Below are positions 37,952-49,342 of a DNA stretch of 64,000 bases, in pieces. The DNA comes from Hyparrhenia diplandra (lineage: Eukaryota > Streptophyta > Magnoliopsida > Poales > Poaceae): contig JADLZK010002815.1 in assembly GCA_015847255.1 (NCBI GenBank), positions 1 through 64,000 on the forward strand. Direction: 5' to 3'. The translations under genes were made by a program, and so were the position numbers. The notes beneath the pieces were generated by a model that saw nothing but the letters and a program-made list of their open reading frames with translations, was not told the origin of the DNA and searched no databases. Numbering within the stretch: the stretch's first letter is position 1; every line of letters begins with the position of its first letter.

Positions 37952-40450
37952 TTACTGGTTCATATAATCACTTTCTCCATACCTTGAATTTCTAGCAAAA
38001 CTGAGTCCTGCGAACCAGGCAACACGCATCAATTGGACTCCAAGGACGAGTACCCACCAGGATACCAACCCACGAAGACTTTGCACCATCCAGCCAGGCG
38101 CACTGATTTCGTCAGCTAACTGGAGACCCCTCATCAGCTGTAGTACTCGATAGCCTTCATAAACCACTGGAGCTACCAACCATACCGGCGATTTCCAATG
38201 CCATGTAAGCATCTCAGTCAACATCTGTACAGATAGGAGTAAAAGATATGGTCCAAGCAGCACTGCAAATGGAATGAATGGTAGTTGTGGCTGCAGGGTG
38301 CCCCTACGAGTTGCAAAAAACAGGGCAAATGGAGCAACAAAGCCTACTACGGTAGCAGCCAGATTCCAGAACCTGTAGGAAATTGGGATCTGCCTTTTCA
38401 GGTCCAAAATATTGTTCTCTTGACGTCCGCATGCATCGGCCATAAGGAAAAACAGCATTGCGCCCATATTAAAAATGAAGTCAAGGCCAACTAAAGATAG
38501 AAGGCCAGCAATGTTGGGACCCTGAAATACTGAAGACAATGGCAGCCATAAAGTTGGAACTATACCTGTAACCAATAGAACTGAAGGCCCTAGTAGCCAC
38601 ATTGGCAGTTTAAATGCCTTTAGCTGCCAAGAAGGTTCATTCTTCACCTCTACAACATCTTCATCACTCTGGAGGATTGGAATCTGTGGAGCTTCTTCTG
38701 CATCAATAGGTTCAACAACACCTGTTCCCTTGATGATACTGGCACCATCCTCTGCAGAGGCATATGGAAGCGAGGTTTCCCATGACAAATTCTTGGTACA
38801 TCGCAGCACAAGATTTTCAAGATGGCCTGGTTGCAAGGGTTTCCAGTGAAGAGACCTAGGCAGATTAGTCTGTCCACTCTCATGAAACCTCCTCCCTAAC
38901 AAATACTTTGCTTAACTTTATTTGTGAACAAAGCTGAGAAGCCATGGTAGGATGTCAACCTGTCTCCAGAACCATAAAGAAGTGAAACAAATTAGCATCT
39001 CTAACTAAGTGAAGAGAAACTCAAAATTCAGATATAATGGCAATCCTAGTTCATATGGTTAAGAACAGTAAAGCTAAAACAAAACTTTAGATATAAAGGT
39101 TGTCTTAGTATTTGATTGCCTCTGTATATAAAACAAAAACACTTGGTGGATGGTACTGAGTAAAGGCATCAGTGTCTATGACCAACGGATCATAGATTCA
39201 AAAGTAATGGCACAATAAAAAGAACTTAAACTAAGTACAGTATGCAAATGCATACTGCCTGGTTTAAGTAAATGCTTTAATAAGCTTTTGTTAATAAATT
39301 AGTTCTAAAGAATTCAAGTCCAAGTTCAGCTCTAGTCATTCTGTGTTTGTTCTCTAAACAATATGAACATACCAGCTAGGGTTTGTACCTCCCTATTGGT
39401 AAGATGCCTTCAAGAACAAAACTCAAAGTCTAAAGCCAATGCTGAAGGACTTACAGATGGACAAAACATGCAATCCCTTTTGGAGATGATCACCTTGGTA
39501 CCACAGCAATAAATTAAGAATCGTCTAGTAAACTAGAGTTTCAACATCAAGTGTACAGCACGACTAACTAGGTAGCTCCAATAACATAATATTCAAGAGC
39601 CAGGCAGAGCATTAAAAGGTTATGGGTAGAATTGCAACATTTTTCTGTAATTGATGGGTTTTACCAAACGTTGAATGAACCATGCTAGTAGAAATCCTTT
39701 ACCTAATAAGAGTACTGCTACTATTTATTATCTCGAATAGCGTGGACTTGGAGTCTAAATAAGAAGTCTTGTTTTTTTCCATCTCTTCCATAGATATACG
39801 CCATATGCTACATGATAAACTACAATAAATATGAAAGTAATAAATGTGCTTAGACTCTATGGTAGAGTTTGCATTGTTAATAACACTAATGAATATGATA
39901 GATTGGTTACAGTACTAAAATAAAATTCAAGTTTAACCACACTGAGTGTAGAGAAACAACGGTTGTAGCAACGAAATCACAAGTCAGCATAACACCCGAT
40001 TTGCACATCAAGAAATTCAGGACCTGTGTGATAGCTGACTAAAACACCACCACTTCTGATCCTTGGCTGCTAAGATTCATAAAATTGCCTAGGTATAATG
40101 ACAGAATTAACTCAACCGAGGAAGAGGATAAGAACTCGCAGACCTGCACCCAAATAAAGGACACGGGCGCGTACACACCCGATAATTTTTGTCAAAAGAA
40201 CGAAGTTGGTAGCCAAAATACACATACACTTAAACTTGTGATTACATCAGATCCGAATACAGATAGCATAAATTAGGGTTCAGGTGCTCATTTTGCACGC
40301 GGGAGAGGGGGATACCTGGTGTGGTGGGTGCTCGTCGCCGGCAAAGGATCCGACGAAGACGGGGGCACCTGGGAGTAGGGCGGCGGCGGCCCTGTTCGTT
40401 GCCCCTCCTGTCCCCGTTGATGCAGAGAGCAGACGAATCGAGCGTACTAT
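37952..40450 (-). CDS. Conserved multi-pass membrane protein, function unknown
   Basis: The coding exon runs from ATG at 38945 (MASQLCSQIKLSK) down to TAA at 37952-37954, about 330 aa. After a polar N-terminal third (EEAPQIPILQSDEDVVEV) there are five to six hydrophobic segments, for example MWLLGPSVLLVTGIVPTLWL, LVGLDFIFNMGAMLFFLMAD, FWNLAATVVGFVAPFALFFA, FIPFAVLLGPYLLLL and LVSWWVLVLGVQLMRVAWFA. I recognise it only as a conserved plant family of uncertain function. The N-terminus is Ser/Lys-rich with few acids, so a plastid transit peptide is possible. The frame shifts by one A near 38907. A non-coding first exon at about 40316-40450 joins by a 1.36-kb 5'UTR intron (38960-40315), with donor GTATCC and acceptor GGAGACAG. 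Confidence 0.75.
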
Positions 40451-40636
40451 AGGACCGGGCGAGGTGAACGGGAGAACAACTGAGCAAGTAACAGCTGCAG
40501 ACGCAGGAAGAAAGCAAATTCTTCCATGGCTAACGGGCCAATTTTTTTTTTTTTTCTGCTGGTTTCATGTGAGGAGCGGCCCATGAGACTGGTTTGTTCT
40601 TTCTTCGTTTCTGAAAAGTTAAACTGGTTTATTTAT

Positions 40637-40655
40637 ATTATTCAAAAAAAAAAAA
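40637..40655 (+). repeat. 19-bp A-tailed micro-insertion flanked by 12-bp direct repeat
   Basis: TGGTTTATTTAT occurs at 40625-40636 and 40656-40667, flanking ATTATTC plus 12 A. Confidence 0.65.
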
Positions 40656-40936
40656 TGGTTTATTTATTATTTTTTCGGTTTATCCACTAGTTAAGCTTTT
40701 TTGTATTTTCTCACATGTTATCGATATTTTTAAAATTTGTGTTCCAATTAATTAAGTTTTTTAACTTCACACATATATGTCGTGAGAATTTTTCTCCTAG
40801 ATCTATAACATTTTTTCCTTGTCATCTTGAAATGTTTTTTTGTGGTCCTGAAACATATTTTCTCATGAAGTTGGAACAAAATTTCTCTTGAACAAACATT
40901 TTGGTTATTCCTGCATACCCCACAATTTCTCCCCAG

Positions 40937-40969
40937 AGGTTTCATGAAAGTGGACAGACTAATTTGTCT
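40937..40969 (+). repeat. 33-bp inverted copy of the membrane-protein gene start region
   Basis: AGGTTTCATGAAAGTGGACA and the following 13 bases match the minus strand of 38858-38890 at 30 of 33 positions. That region encodes RFHESGQTNLP in the membrane-protein gene. The copy here is preceded by TCTCCCCAG, which looks like a splice acceptor. Beyond the 33 bp the similarity fades. Confidence 0.7.
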
Positions 40970-42198
40970 TCAGTGTCTCACGCTCCGAACATAACCCCTC
41001 TACCTGGACTTGACTTCGTTTTATTTTTTTTTTCGAGGAAACTTCATTTTCAATATGGAAGCGCTTCCTTATCCCTGCAGCCGAACACCCCCGATATTTT
41101 GGACCTGAATGGACATGATTTTAGTATGAAACGAGTTGTTAAAAAAGATGGCTGAAATTAAACAGGTCTAAATGTTTTGCTGAATGCGCTACTTTGCCAT
41201 TGTTCTGGTGGTGGTGGCCCGTGGAAACAGAGATTGCTGTGCAGCTTCCATGGTCTCCTGCAACATGCCAACTGCCTACTACTTGGGAGATCCAAATCAG
41301 TTTGCTATGCTGCTATTGTGGGAAAGGCCAATAATTAGATAAATTTATAATCTCTTTTCAAGCATTTCTGCCAATTTGGTATTGTTCCACGGCTATGGAG
41401 CCTTCATGTGCATTGCTATATGCATTCAACAACTTGTCAACTGTAAAAGAGGCCTGATTTGTGTCCACTGTCCAGACGCATCTGCATTGCTGACTGAATC
41501 AACTGGAAGGATGTTGCATTTGTGCCCAGATGAGTGGAGACATAGAGAAAATTGAAGGGCGGTAACAATTGCCAAAGTTCAATGGTTATCATTCCAATGA
41601 TCAGGGATGAATGCATATATTCATCATCACACAGCTCTGAGGTCTCTGCAAGTGACTGACAGGAGCCTTGCAGCTGTCTCCTTCCAGGAACATCCACGGT
41701 CCCCGGCGGCGTCCGCCGAGCAGGGCTCCCGCATCGTGTCCCCGCCGCTCATGTGGGCGGAGTCGCGGAGAAGCTGTTGCTTTTTTGTTTTTGTTTTATT
41801 CATCATCTTGTAGGGGCACTCTGCAGCGCCATTCATTCCATTTGCGCTCGCAACAAAGCCGGGCACCAATCAAGAAATCGGACAAAGATGAAGGGAGCTT
41901 TCCTGGTCCATGGCTCCGCAGTCCCTCACCTCATCCCCTCTCAATCCCTCATCACCACCAGAAAACAACACTTTGGAGCAGAGGACAGAAACGCATCCTA
42001 TCCGAAGCCAAAACCACACGCGCACCGCGCCCATTTTCCCACTCAGCAGTCCAGCCTCACGCCCTCGCTCACCCACCACGTTTGTACGCGCACGCGTCGT
42101 CTTGCTAGCTTCTCGCCAAGCCCCAGGCACCTAGCGTCTACTCGTCTAGCTAGCTAGCTAGCCAGCCAGCCGATCGCGTCGCGTTGCGTCACGTCGCC

Positions 42199-42903
42199 AT
42201 GAGCACCGGCGACACGGTCGACAAGCTGGTGGTGTTCCTGGCGAAGCGCGACGGCATCGACAAGCTGGTCAAGACGTTCCAGTACGTGTCCAAGCTGGCG
42301 CACTGGGGCGCCGAGTCGTCCTCCCGCCCGGAGCTCGCGAGGCGGGCCAAGTGCTGGGGAGACGGCGTCGGGGCTGAGCCGCAAGGCGTTCCGGTCGGGC
42401 CGGTTCCTGACCGGGTTCAACGCGCTGCGCCGGGGCCCGGCCCCGCCGGGGAGACGAGTTCGGCGGCGCGCTCGCCGTGCTGGCCAACGCCGGCGAGATG
42501 GTCTACTTCTTCTTCGACCACTTCGCGTGGCTGTCCCGCGTGGGCGTCCTCGACCCCTGGCTGGCGCGCCGGGCCAGCTACGTGTCGTGCTTCGGCGAGG
42601 CCGTCGGCTACGTCTTCTTCGTCGCCATGGACGCCATCATGATCAGGCGGGGCCTGCGGCGGGAGGGAAGCTGCTGCTGAGGGAAGAAGAACCGGCGGAG
42701 GCAAAGAGGACGTGGAGAAGGAGGTGCGGAAGATCAGGGTGGACAGGGTGATGCGGCTCATGGCGACGGCGGCCAACGTCGCCGACCTCATCATCGCCAT
42801 CGCGGAAACCGATCCCAACCCGTTTTGCTGCCACGCTGTCACGCTGGGGATTAGCGGCCTCGTGTCAGCGTGGGCCGGCTGGTACCGAAACTGGCCCTCG
42901 TGA
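42199..42903 (+). CDS. PEX11: Peroxisomal membrane protein 11 (PEX11)
   Basis: A single exon from ATG 42199 to TGA 42901-42903 encodes about 235 aa. The N-terminus TVDKLVVFLAKRDGIDKLVK and TFQYVSKLAHW is the typical PEX11 amphipathic, membrane-remodelling helix. KAFRSGRFLTGFNALR, MVYFFFDHFAWLSRVG and YVFFVAMDAIMIRRGLR follow. A charged loop (KEVRKIRVDRVMRLMATAAN) precedes the C-terminal membrane segment ending in GLVSAWAGWYRNWPS. PEX11 proteins sit in the peroxisomal membrane and drive elongation before division. The frame is broken by about four single-base indels in short homopolymers (near 42355, 42453, 42668, 42707); corrected by eye, the protein is full length. The family member number is not assigned. 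Confidence 0.9.
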
Positions 42904-43294
42904 ACTGGGCTGGTTCGGCCCATGTGCAAACACCTAGTGCTTGTTGGAAATTTGAAAGGAATTGCAAGTTTGAAATGGAGATCCATGAGCTCATTCTTCC
43001 TAATCCCCTCCGGTGGGTCTGATTAGGGCTCGTTTGATCGTCTTACATGCAGTCTGAAGGCATTGACGTACGGCGCTGCCTGGCTGGGAGGAGCGGGTTT
43101 TAAAATTCAATAATCTCCTATTCATTCATGTGTGCTTGCGCTTCACTGTGTACGAGTAATCAGCGAAGAGCATCAGCCGATTTCCGGCAGTTACCTGTGA
43201 ATCCAAACGATTCAGCTCCTGTCGCACAGCATGAACACGATCTCCTATTCTGTGCGCTTGACTCTGTGCGAGTATGCGAAACCGCTTCCCAGAC

Positions 43295-43383
43295 CTCGCC
43301 ATACTGCTCCCTGGCGGCCATCCAGTGCACGACTCTGTCACCGCTGCCAGGCTCGCCATACTGCTCCCTGGCGGCCATCCAGT
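43295..43383. repeat. 32-bp exact direct repeat, period 57 bp
   Basis: CTCGCCATACTGCTCCCTGG with its following 12 bases occurs exactly at 43295-43326 and 43352-43383, downstream of PEX11 and just before the LINE insertion. A looser duplication of GTGCTTGCGCTTCACTGTG also lies near 43130 and 43252. Confidence 0.9.
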
Positions 43384-43424
43384 CTCACCGGCGAAGAACA
43401 TTGCAAAGCGTATAATACATAATA

Positions 43425-45493
43425 TTTTTTTTTGGAAAACTACGGCAACCGGGGGGTTGCCTGAACTTTTTATTGCAATAAGAGAAACAGTATTACATGG
43501 TTGATTTAAAAGCAAAAAGAGGCAGAGAGAGGGAGAGAAGAGCAGAAAGAACAGAAAAAAGACTAAGCTACAAACTAACTACGTAAACTCAGAGAAGCGG
43601 CGCGCCCACTGAAGAAGCCTGCTCCTATCTTGATCCTTGTTGCATCTGTGAGACCATAAAATGAGGTCGTCGTGGCACCGGCGGACGATCAGAGAGTTTG
43701 GTTCATCCACATGATTGAACACTTTAGCATTGCGGCACTTCCAGATGTTCCAGAGAACACAGACGAGGATGGTGGTTTTGATCTTGGAGTCCCGTTCTTG
43801 AAGGGGGTTCGAAGACCAGAGACTTTCAATGTCATCGACTGGGCTGAGTCGCAGTTAATAAAACCCCAGAAACTAGAACTCCGAGGGCAGGAGATAAAGA
43901 GATGTTGGCAGTCTTCATCATCAGGGCAGAAGGGACATTGTGCATCTTGACGGATATTACAGCGACGAAGCCGAGCGTTGGAACTTAGGCGCCGGCGATG
44001 AAATGACCAGAGAAAGAACTTACACTTACACGGGGCAAAATTGTTCCAGATAGCAGGAGAGAAGGCGTCGTCATCAACGTCGTGGAACGACTGGAGATAA
44101 TGGTCCTTAGAAGTCGGGGTACGGCCAGGAGACCGGGAGATCCGGACGTCGGGAGCGTCCACAATGAGAGTGACCGAGGAGAGCAAGGACCGGAGTTCAA
44201 GCAGCTCACGAGCGGCGGCATGAGAAAGCCGAGGCTGTAGATGAAGATTGAGATCAGTTGAGGACAGAGCGCGGGAGACCGAAATATTGGGACGTTTGGC
44301 ATGGGAGAAAAGCGCGAGGAAGGCGGTGACAAGGGTTTGAGAGCCAAACCAGAGATCAAGTCAGAAAGCTGTCATATTGCCACAACCCGCAACGACTTTT
44401 GTTTCATTACGAAAGGAAGGAAGCTCATTCATAATATCTTTCCAGATAGGGGAGTAGTCGGGCCTGATGTCACCGAAATCGAATCTATCCTGCCAACCGT
44501 ATTTGTCTCTAAGCCAGTCAATCCAAGGAGCCGGGGAGCGCAATGGAACTTATAAAGAAACTTTTCAGCAAACTTTTATTCTTCTTTTCCAAATCGGGGA
44601 CTCCAAGGCCACCTTTGGGTTTGGGAAGAGTAACATCTGTCCAGGCGACTTTGCATTGAGCTCCAGAACATTTGTTCTCACCAGCCCAGAGGAAAGCACG
44701 CTGGCAAGAAACAAGATTGTCAATCGTAGTTTGAAAGAGGAGCAGCGAGCACATGGGATAAACAGCTTGAGAAGCAAGGACCGAGGTAACAAGAGTGGCA
44801 CGCTCCATCTCAGTCAGGAGGTGCCCTTTCCATCCAGCGAGGTATTTATCGAAGCTAGCAATGTAGGGTTGGAAGTCAGAGACTTTCAACTTGGAGGTAG
44901 AGAGTGGGAGGCCAAGATAGGGTTGGGGAAAAGAGGAGACAGGGCAATGGAGGACATCGGGCAGTTCTTTGGCGACACCAGGGTCTAGACAGATGGGAAG
45001 GAAGGTGTTTTTTCTTGAAATTTATGTGGAGGCCGGTAGCAGTTGAAAAGAGCAGAGGAGGTTTTTGAGGGCGTGGAGCTAGGTTTCATCGGCTTTCAGG
45101 ATGATGAGGGTATCGTCGGCATATTGAAGAACGGGATAGGGGGCGGGAGGATGGGATGTTGGAGAGTGCCATCGGACGAGGCGTTACGAAGGAGCTGTTG
45201 GAGAACGTCCGCAACAAGAATGAAGAGATAGGGAGAGAGTGGATCGCCCTGGCACATGCCCTTTTTGCAATTGATCCATCTACCAGGCACGCCATTGAGC
45301 AGAACTGCGGTTTGACTAGAAGAGAGGAGCTCAATCATCCATCGGTGGGAGGGAAGTTTTTGGCTTGGAGGCTTTACGAAAGTCAAGCTTGAGAGCGATG
45401 GCGGGGATTTTCCGTTTAAAGCAAGTTTGGACTAGGGATTTTCCGTTTAAAGCAAGTTTGGACTAGTTCCGCAGCATAGATGAAATTTTCAGA
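43425..45493 (-). mobile_element. 5'-truncated LINE with target-site duplication
   Basis: The 11-bp sequence AATACATAATA occurs at 43414-43424 and 45494-45504, immediately outside the element. The left end starts with a T-run, the complement of the poly(A) tail, so the element reads on the minus strand. It encodes part of ORF2: GMCQGDPLSPYLFILVAD (near 45265-45320), the catalytic YADD (about 45112-45123), post-RT sequence (LVSCQRAFLWAGENKCSG, near 44680-44740) and the zf-RVT region (IWNNFAPCKCKFFLWSFHRR, near 43980-44060, then CPFC and HLFISCP). Frames shift several times. The endonuclease and half of the RT are missing, as expected for 5' truncation. The truncated end has a 31-bp tandem duplication. 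Confidence 0.93.
45404..45465. repeat. 31-bp tandem duplication at the truncated LINE end
   Basis: GGGATTTTCCGTTTAAAGCA plus 11 bases is repeated exactly at 45404-45434 and 45435-45465, within 30 bp of the 5' junction of the LINE. Confidence 0.92.
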
Positions 45494-45504
45494 AATACAT
45501 AATA

Positions 45505-46347
45505 ATAATCCTTGTCATCAAGTTATAGTCAATTCCTTTGTTTCCTGCTTCTGTTATGGTCTCTAGTTTTCCTCCATCCATCGTGAACGTTGTTGTACTT
45601 TTGTTTGCCCTCAGGAGCTGGAGCAGGTATAAGCTGAAAGAAGGGAACGGTCAGATTTCAAATTCGAAACGTGATTCATAGCAACTGGCGCGCGCACACA
45701 CACACCCCGATAATGCAAGGCGGATAGCCGTGCAGAATGCAGATTTTGTCCTCCCAACGCCTTCCCACATTGCTTAACGAGCCTCCTTGCGCTCTTGCAA
45801 GTTGCTCTGGAATCGTGCTCGCTCGGGTCAGGTCACGGGTCACCTGGACCATGAGTTATTAGGCTTAAAGCTGATCCGGAGCCTAACCAGAGCCTTCCGT
45901 ATCCACGAATTTACCGCTGTAGTACTAGTAGCTTGGGACACCTCCAGAATCCAGACGTTTCTGACGCACGTGGTCCATGCAAATTCTGTAGCACATCGAA
46001 CCACGCCCTGCCTTTCCAGCAGGAGACAAAGGCCGCCAGCTCATGCTCGGCTCACCACTCCACACGTGCGCAGCCGCTCTTGGCTGGTCCGTACAGTAGG
46101 CCGCAGGCATCACCGGCATCCATTTTCAGGACGGTTTGACAGCAATCAGCAAGGTGTTTTTGTATGAGGTGTTTGGAACTTTGGATACACACAACGAGTG
46201 TTTTTTGCGCTAATTAGCAAGGTGTCAGTGCGATTTCCGAAAGCGATTGTTATCAAGCCTTGGACGGGGAGCAGATCTCGGAATAATGATTTATCAAGCG
46301 CATATGGTAACGGAACCAGCAACAGCAACAGCAGGACAATGATTCAT
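45505..46347. other. Intergenic, no gene recognised
   Basis: Moderately GC-rich sequence with ORFs on both strands that show no motif I know. It lies between the LINE and the ATL-carrying transposon. Confidence 0.45.
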
Positions 46348-47497
46348 TAGGGCATGTTTGGTTCATGCCAAACTTTGCCACGCCTAAGTTTTAAGCATTG
46401 CCACACTTGTGGCAAACTATATTCGTGACGAATTCATAGTGTTTGATTGACAACTAAACGCGTGGCAAATAATGTATTTATTGTTTGGTTTGTTGTAAAA
46501 AAAGTTAGGCAAAAAGTTGTGGTAGGTGTTTGGATTGAAGCCACGTGTTGATCAAAAATGTAATTAGTGGTCAGCAATAACCTTCTGTTTTTCTATTATT
46601 TATTGGTTGGTTTCTTATTTTTTTATTTCTTTTTTTATTCTCTCTCTACCCCTGGTTCGGCTAGTTTAACTCCACTCGGGAATTTCATCGAACATCTGAA
46701 GCGCAGCTATGTTGAGCGTAGCCTGATCTAGCACCACTGTAGCTTGAGAACTGCTGAAATCAGAGATGAGAAACACACTGCAGTAGCTGAATCGATGCAA
46801 AGAACAAATCGTTTGACCAATAGAAAATCAAATCATGAGTTCCAATAAAAAATTGAAAACTGTGTTGACAAAACACACACGATCCGGTGCCGGTGGTGTT
46901 CGTACACGTCGTCGTCAGCGCCGCCGAGGCACACTCGCCCAGGCACACCACGCAGCACGCCACGGGCACGGGCGCCTTGGCCGCTGCCACCCACCCCCCT
47001 CCACCTCCTCGTCGCCGTGCACCACCTTGGGCAGCGCCCGGAGCGCGGCGTCGTCGAGCCCGGCCTCGACGTCCTCCACGCCGCCCACGAAGACGGTGGC
47101 CACCGCGCGCCTGCAGGCCTCCGATGACCAGCGCGCGGGCGACGGCGGCGCGGCACGGCGCGGCACGGCGGGAGCACGCGCGGAGCAGGGCGCGACCCTG
47201 GGAGTGCGCCGGCTCGGCCCCGGGACGCGGCGGCGGGCGGACGGGACGAGCGCGCGCGAGCGGCCTTTTTCACGGAGGCGGAAGGTTAGGGAGTGGACGG
47301 GAAGAGTTTGGCGGCCACGGGCCTCGCGGCGGCGGCAAAAAACGTCCGCCACACTTCGGCGGCGAATTTCTACGGCGAGTGCGTTTCGTGGCGATGGCGT
47401 GCCTTAGCTGTATCGTGAACCAAACGCTCGCCAAAATTACCGTGGCGGACGTAACTTTAGGCGTGGCGAGTGGTGGCGGGGAACCAAACAGCCCCTA
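46348..47497. mobile_element. Non-autonomous DNA transposon with captured gene fragment
   Basis: The left end TAGGGCATGTTTGGTT and the right end AACCAAACAGCCCCTA are imperfect inverted repeats. The subterminal block CGCCACGCCTAA (right, reverse complement) matches GCCACGCCTAAGTTT (left). This is the kind of terminus common in grass hAT or PIF/Harbinger-type elements, but no convincing target duplication is seen, so the superfamily stays open. The middle (46880-47300) is GC-rich and encodes an ATL-like fragment. No transposase is present. Confidence 0.6.
46880..47250 (-). pseudogene. ATL-type RING-H2 gene fragment captured in transposon
   Basis: Minus-strand frames read GLDDAALRALPKVVHGDEE, then KAPVPVACCVVCLGE, the usual approach to an ATL RING finger (conserved GLD motif, then the first Cys pair C-x2-C). 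After CLGE the sequence runs into unrelated residues, so the remaining RING ligands are lost. A one-base shift separates the two parts. The fragment cannot encode a working E3 ligase. Confidence 0.75.
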
Positions 47498-47823
47498 AAT
47501 GTGCCAAAGTTTCGCGTCTGTTTGCTGCTGTCTCCCTGTTGCTAGCAACCCGTGGAGTCCTTTTCGATCTTGGCAAGAACACAGGGGTTCCCATATGCGC
47601 TTGAGACACACAAATGAAAACACTGGGCTCCCTATGAAGATTTCATTTACCTACAAGGACGGCATGATGAGACCAAAGAAGATGACATACAAAAACTACA
47701 AAGAAAACGAGATGTCCCTAAACATACACAACTGGCACTAAACACACGCGGCGGTAGTGGCTCTGTACAGGTACACATGCTAAAGCTACGTCTAGATGAT
47801 GATACAAGTGGAGAGTGGAAGCA

Positions 47824-49342
47824 TCACCGGCGAGACAGCGAGTCCCACAGGTCCGTGCACCGGCGGCGTGCGAACCCGACGCGGCCGGCGTCGACGTCGT
47901 ACACCACCTCGAACCCCTGCTGCTGGAAGTTGCCCAGCGTGCCGGCGGGCCCATCACCGTCGTCACCGGCGTTCATCAGCATAAGGCACCCCACGCCCGC
48001 GTCCTTCCTCCCGGCCCCTGCCTCCTCCTCCTCGCTCTTGAAACCCATGAAGTAGTTCCTCCGGGGTAGCGCCACCGTGGCATTGCCACGGAAGTGCAAC
48101 GCCAGCGGCGGCACGCCGCGGTCCGACGCGGCGTAGTGGTAGCAGGGCGTGAGCCCCGTCTGTTCCTCGGCGCGGTCGGCGCGCGCGAACCCCGCCGCGG
48201 CCATCGCGCGGGCGAACGCCTCGGCCACCCGCGCGTACGTCTCGTTGGGCAGCATGGTGAAGGTCGTTCCCGAGTCCACCACCATCCCGCCGTTCCCGGC
48301 TCGGTCCACGCGCGCGAGCTCGGGCCGGGCCGGGATCCTCGTCCCGCCGACCGAGACAGCCTCCAGCGCCACCGAGTAGAAGTACGGGTGCTTCGGGTTG
48401 TGGAGCAGCGGCGTGTACACGAAGCCATCTGCCTCAGCTGCCGCGCCGAGGTCACCGGCGGCGGCGGCGTCTGGGCTGCGGCCCAGGATGAGGGGGCTAG
48501 GCCGGATGAGCCGGTCGGCGCGGAAGGAGTGGGACACGAGGCAGTAGGAGAACCTGCCGGAGAGCTGCGGAGAGAGCTGCCCCGGCAGCGAGAGCGGGCC
48601 GCGGCCGAACCCCGCCACCCCGACAGGCTCGGCCAGCGCCGTGTGCGCGCACGCGAAGGTGAAGTTGTGGACGGCCACGGACGCGCCCAGCCCGACGCGA
48701 CCGCGCCTCAGGTGCGCCACGAGACTGCCGTCGCCGTACGCGTAGTAGAGTGGCGGGCACGCGTGGGACGCCGCGCCGCAGGAGCCCGTCTCGATGTCAT
48801 CCAGCGGGCACCCCGCCGCGGCGCAGAGGTCGGACGGCGGCGCCGAGGCGTGCGCCGCGGAGCAGAGCGGCGACGCGCAGGGGACGCGGCGGGAGTCCGG
48901 CGGTGGCGGCAGCGGGCTCGAGGAGTGACCGCCCGGTGTCGTGGGCTTGCCCTCGCAGAGCATGCAGGTGAAGGGGGGCGCAGGGGAACCACACGAGGTC
49001 GCTGCCGGTGTCGAGGAAGAGCGACACCGGCGCCGCGGCGGACTCCGGCCCCACGGTCAGGGACAGCGTGTAGTCGCTGCCCGGGGAGAGCGGGAGCGAG
49101 AGCTGGCGGTGGCGGCGTCCGGGACTCCTGCGCGCGCGGTGGCGATCGTGGCGCGCGGCCGAGCGGAGGGACGAGGAGCGGATGAGGTGGTGGATGGGCG
49201 TGGCGGTGTCATTGGCCTTGGCCCCGCGAAGCGAGGAGACCAGCGTGTTGGTGAGCGGGAGGAGGAGCAGGCCGTGGCAATGGCATTGGTGTTGGAGAGC
49301 GAGGACGAGGAGAGCGGCCAGGCAGCAGAGGAGGAGGCGCAT
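47824..49342 (-). CDS. Secreted aspartyl protease (A1 family, nepenthesin-like; At4g16563-like)
   Basis: An intronless gene reads from ATG 49342 to a stop at 47824-47826, about 505 aa. It starts with a signal peptide (LLLCCLAALLVLALQ), then a propeptide-like segment and the catalytic domain. Both catalytic motifs are present: FLDTGSDLVWFPC with the first Asp, and GMVVDSGTTFTMLP with the second. A Cys-rich insertion (CMLCEGKP, CASPLCSAAH, DLCAAAGCPLDDIE) is typical of nepenthesin-type plant proteases. The chain ends TLGNFQQQGFEVVYDVDAG and RVGFARRRC. Expected location is the secretory pathway or apoplast. The only defect is one extra C in a C-run near 48975 that splits the reading into two frames. 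HINT4 is the next gene upstream on the same strand. Confidence 0.9.

Larger units (their letters stand above)
40451..42198. other. Intergenic between the membrane-protein gene and PEX11
   Basis: Divergent intergenic space. It contains the A-tailed micro-insertion at 40637, a 33-bp segment at 40937-40969 similar to the coding start of the neighbouring membrane-protein gene, and a GC-richer leader for PEX11 from about 41690. A TAGC microsatellite lies near 42146-42165. Confidence 0.5.

Noticed and set aside
44467..44988. 173-codon plus-strand frame
   Set aside because: Antisense of the LINE ORF2, whose RT and zf-RVT motifs read on the minus strand.
46835..47498. Overlapping plus-strand frames of about 200 codons
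   Set aside because: Antisense of the captured ATL fragment in the DNA transposon; Arg/Pro-rich and without domains.
48094..49185. 363-codon plus-strand frame
   Set aside because: It is the antisense of the aspartyl protease, which has both catalytic motifs and a signal peptide on the minus strand.
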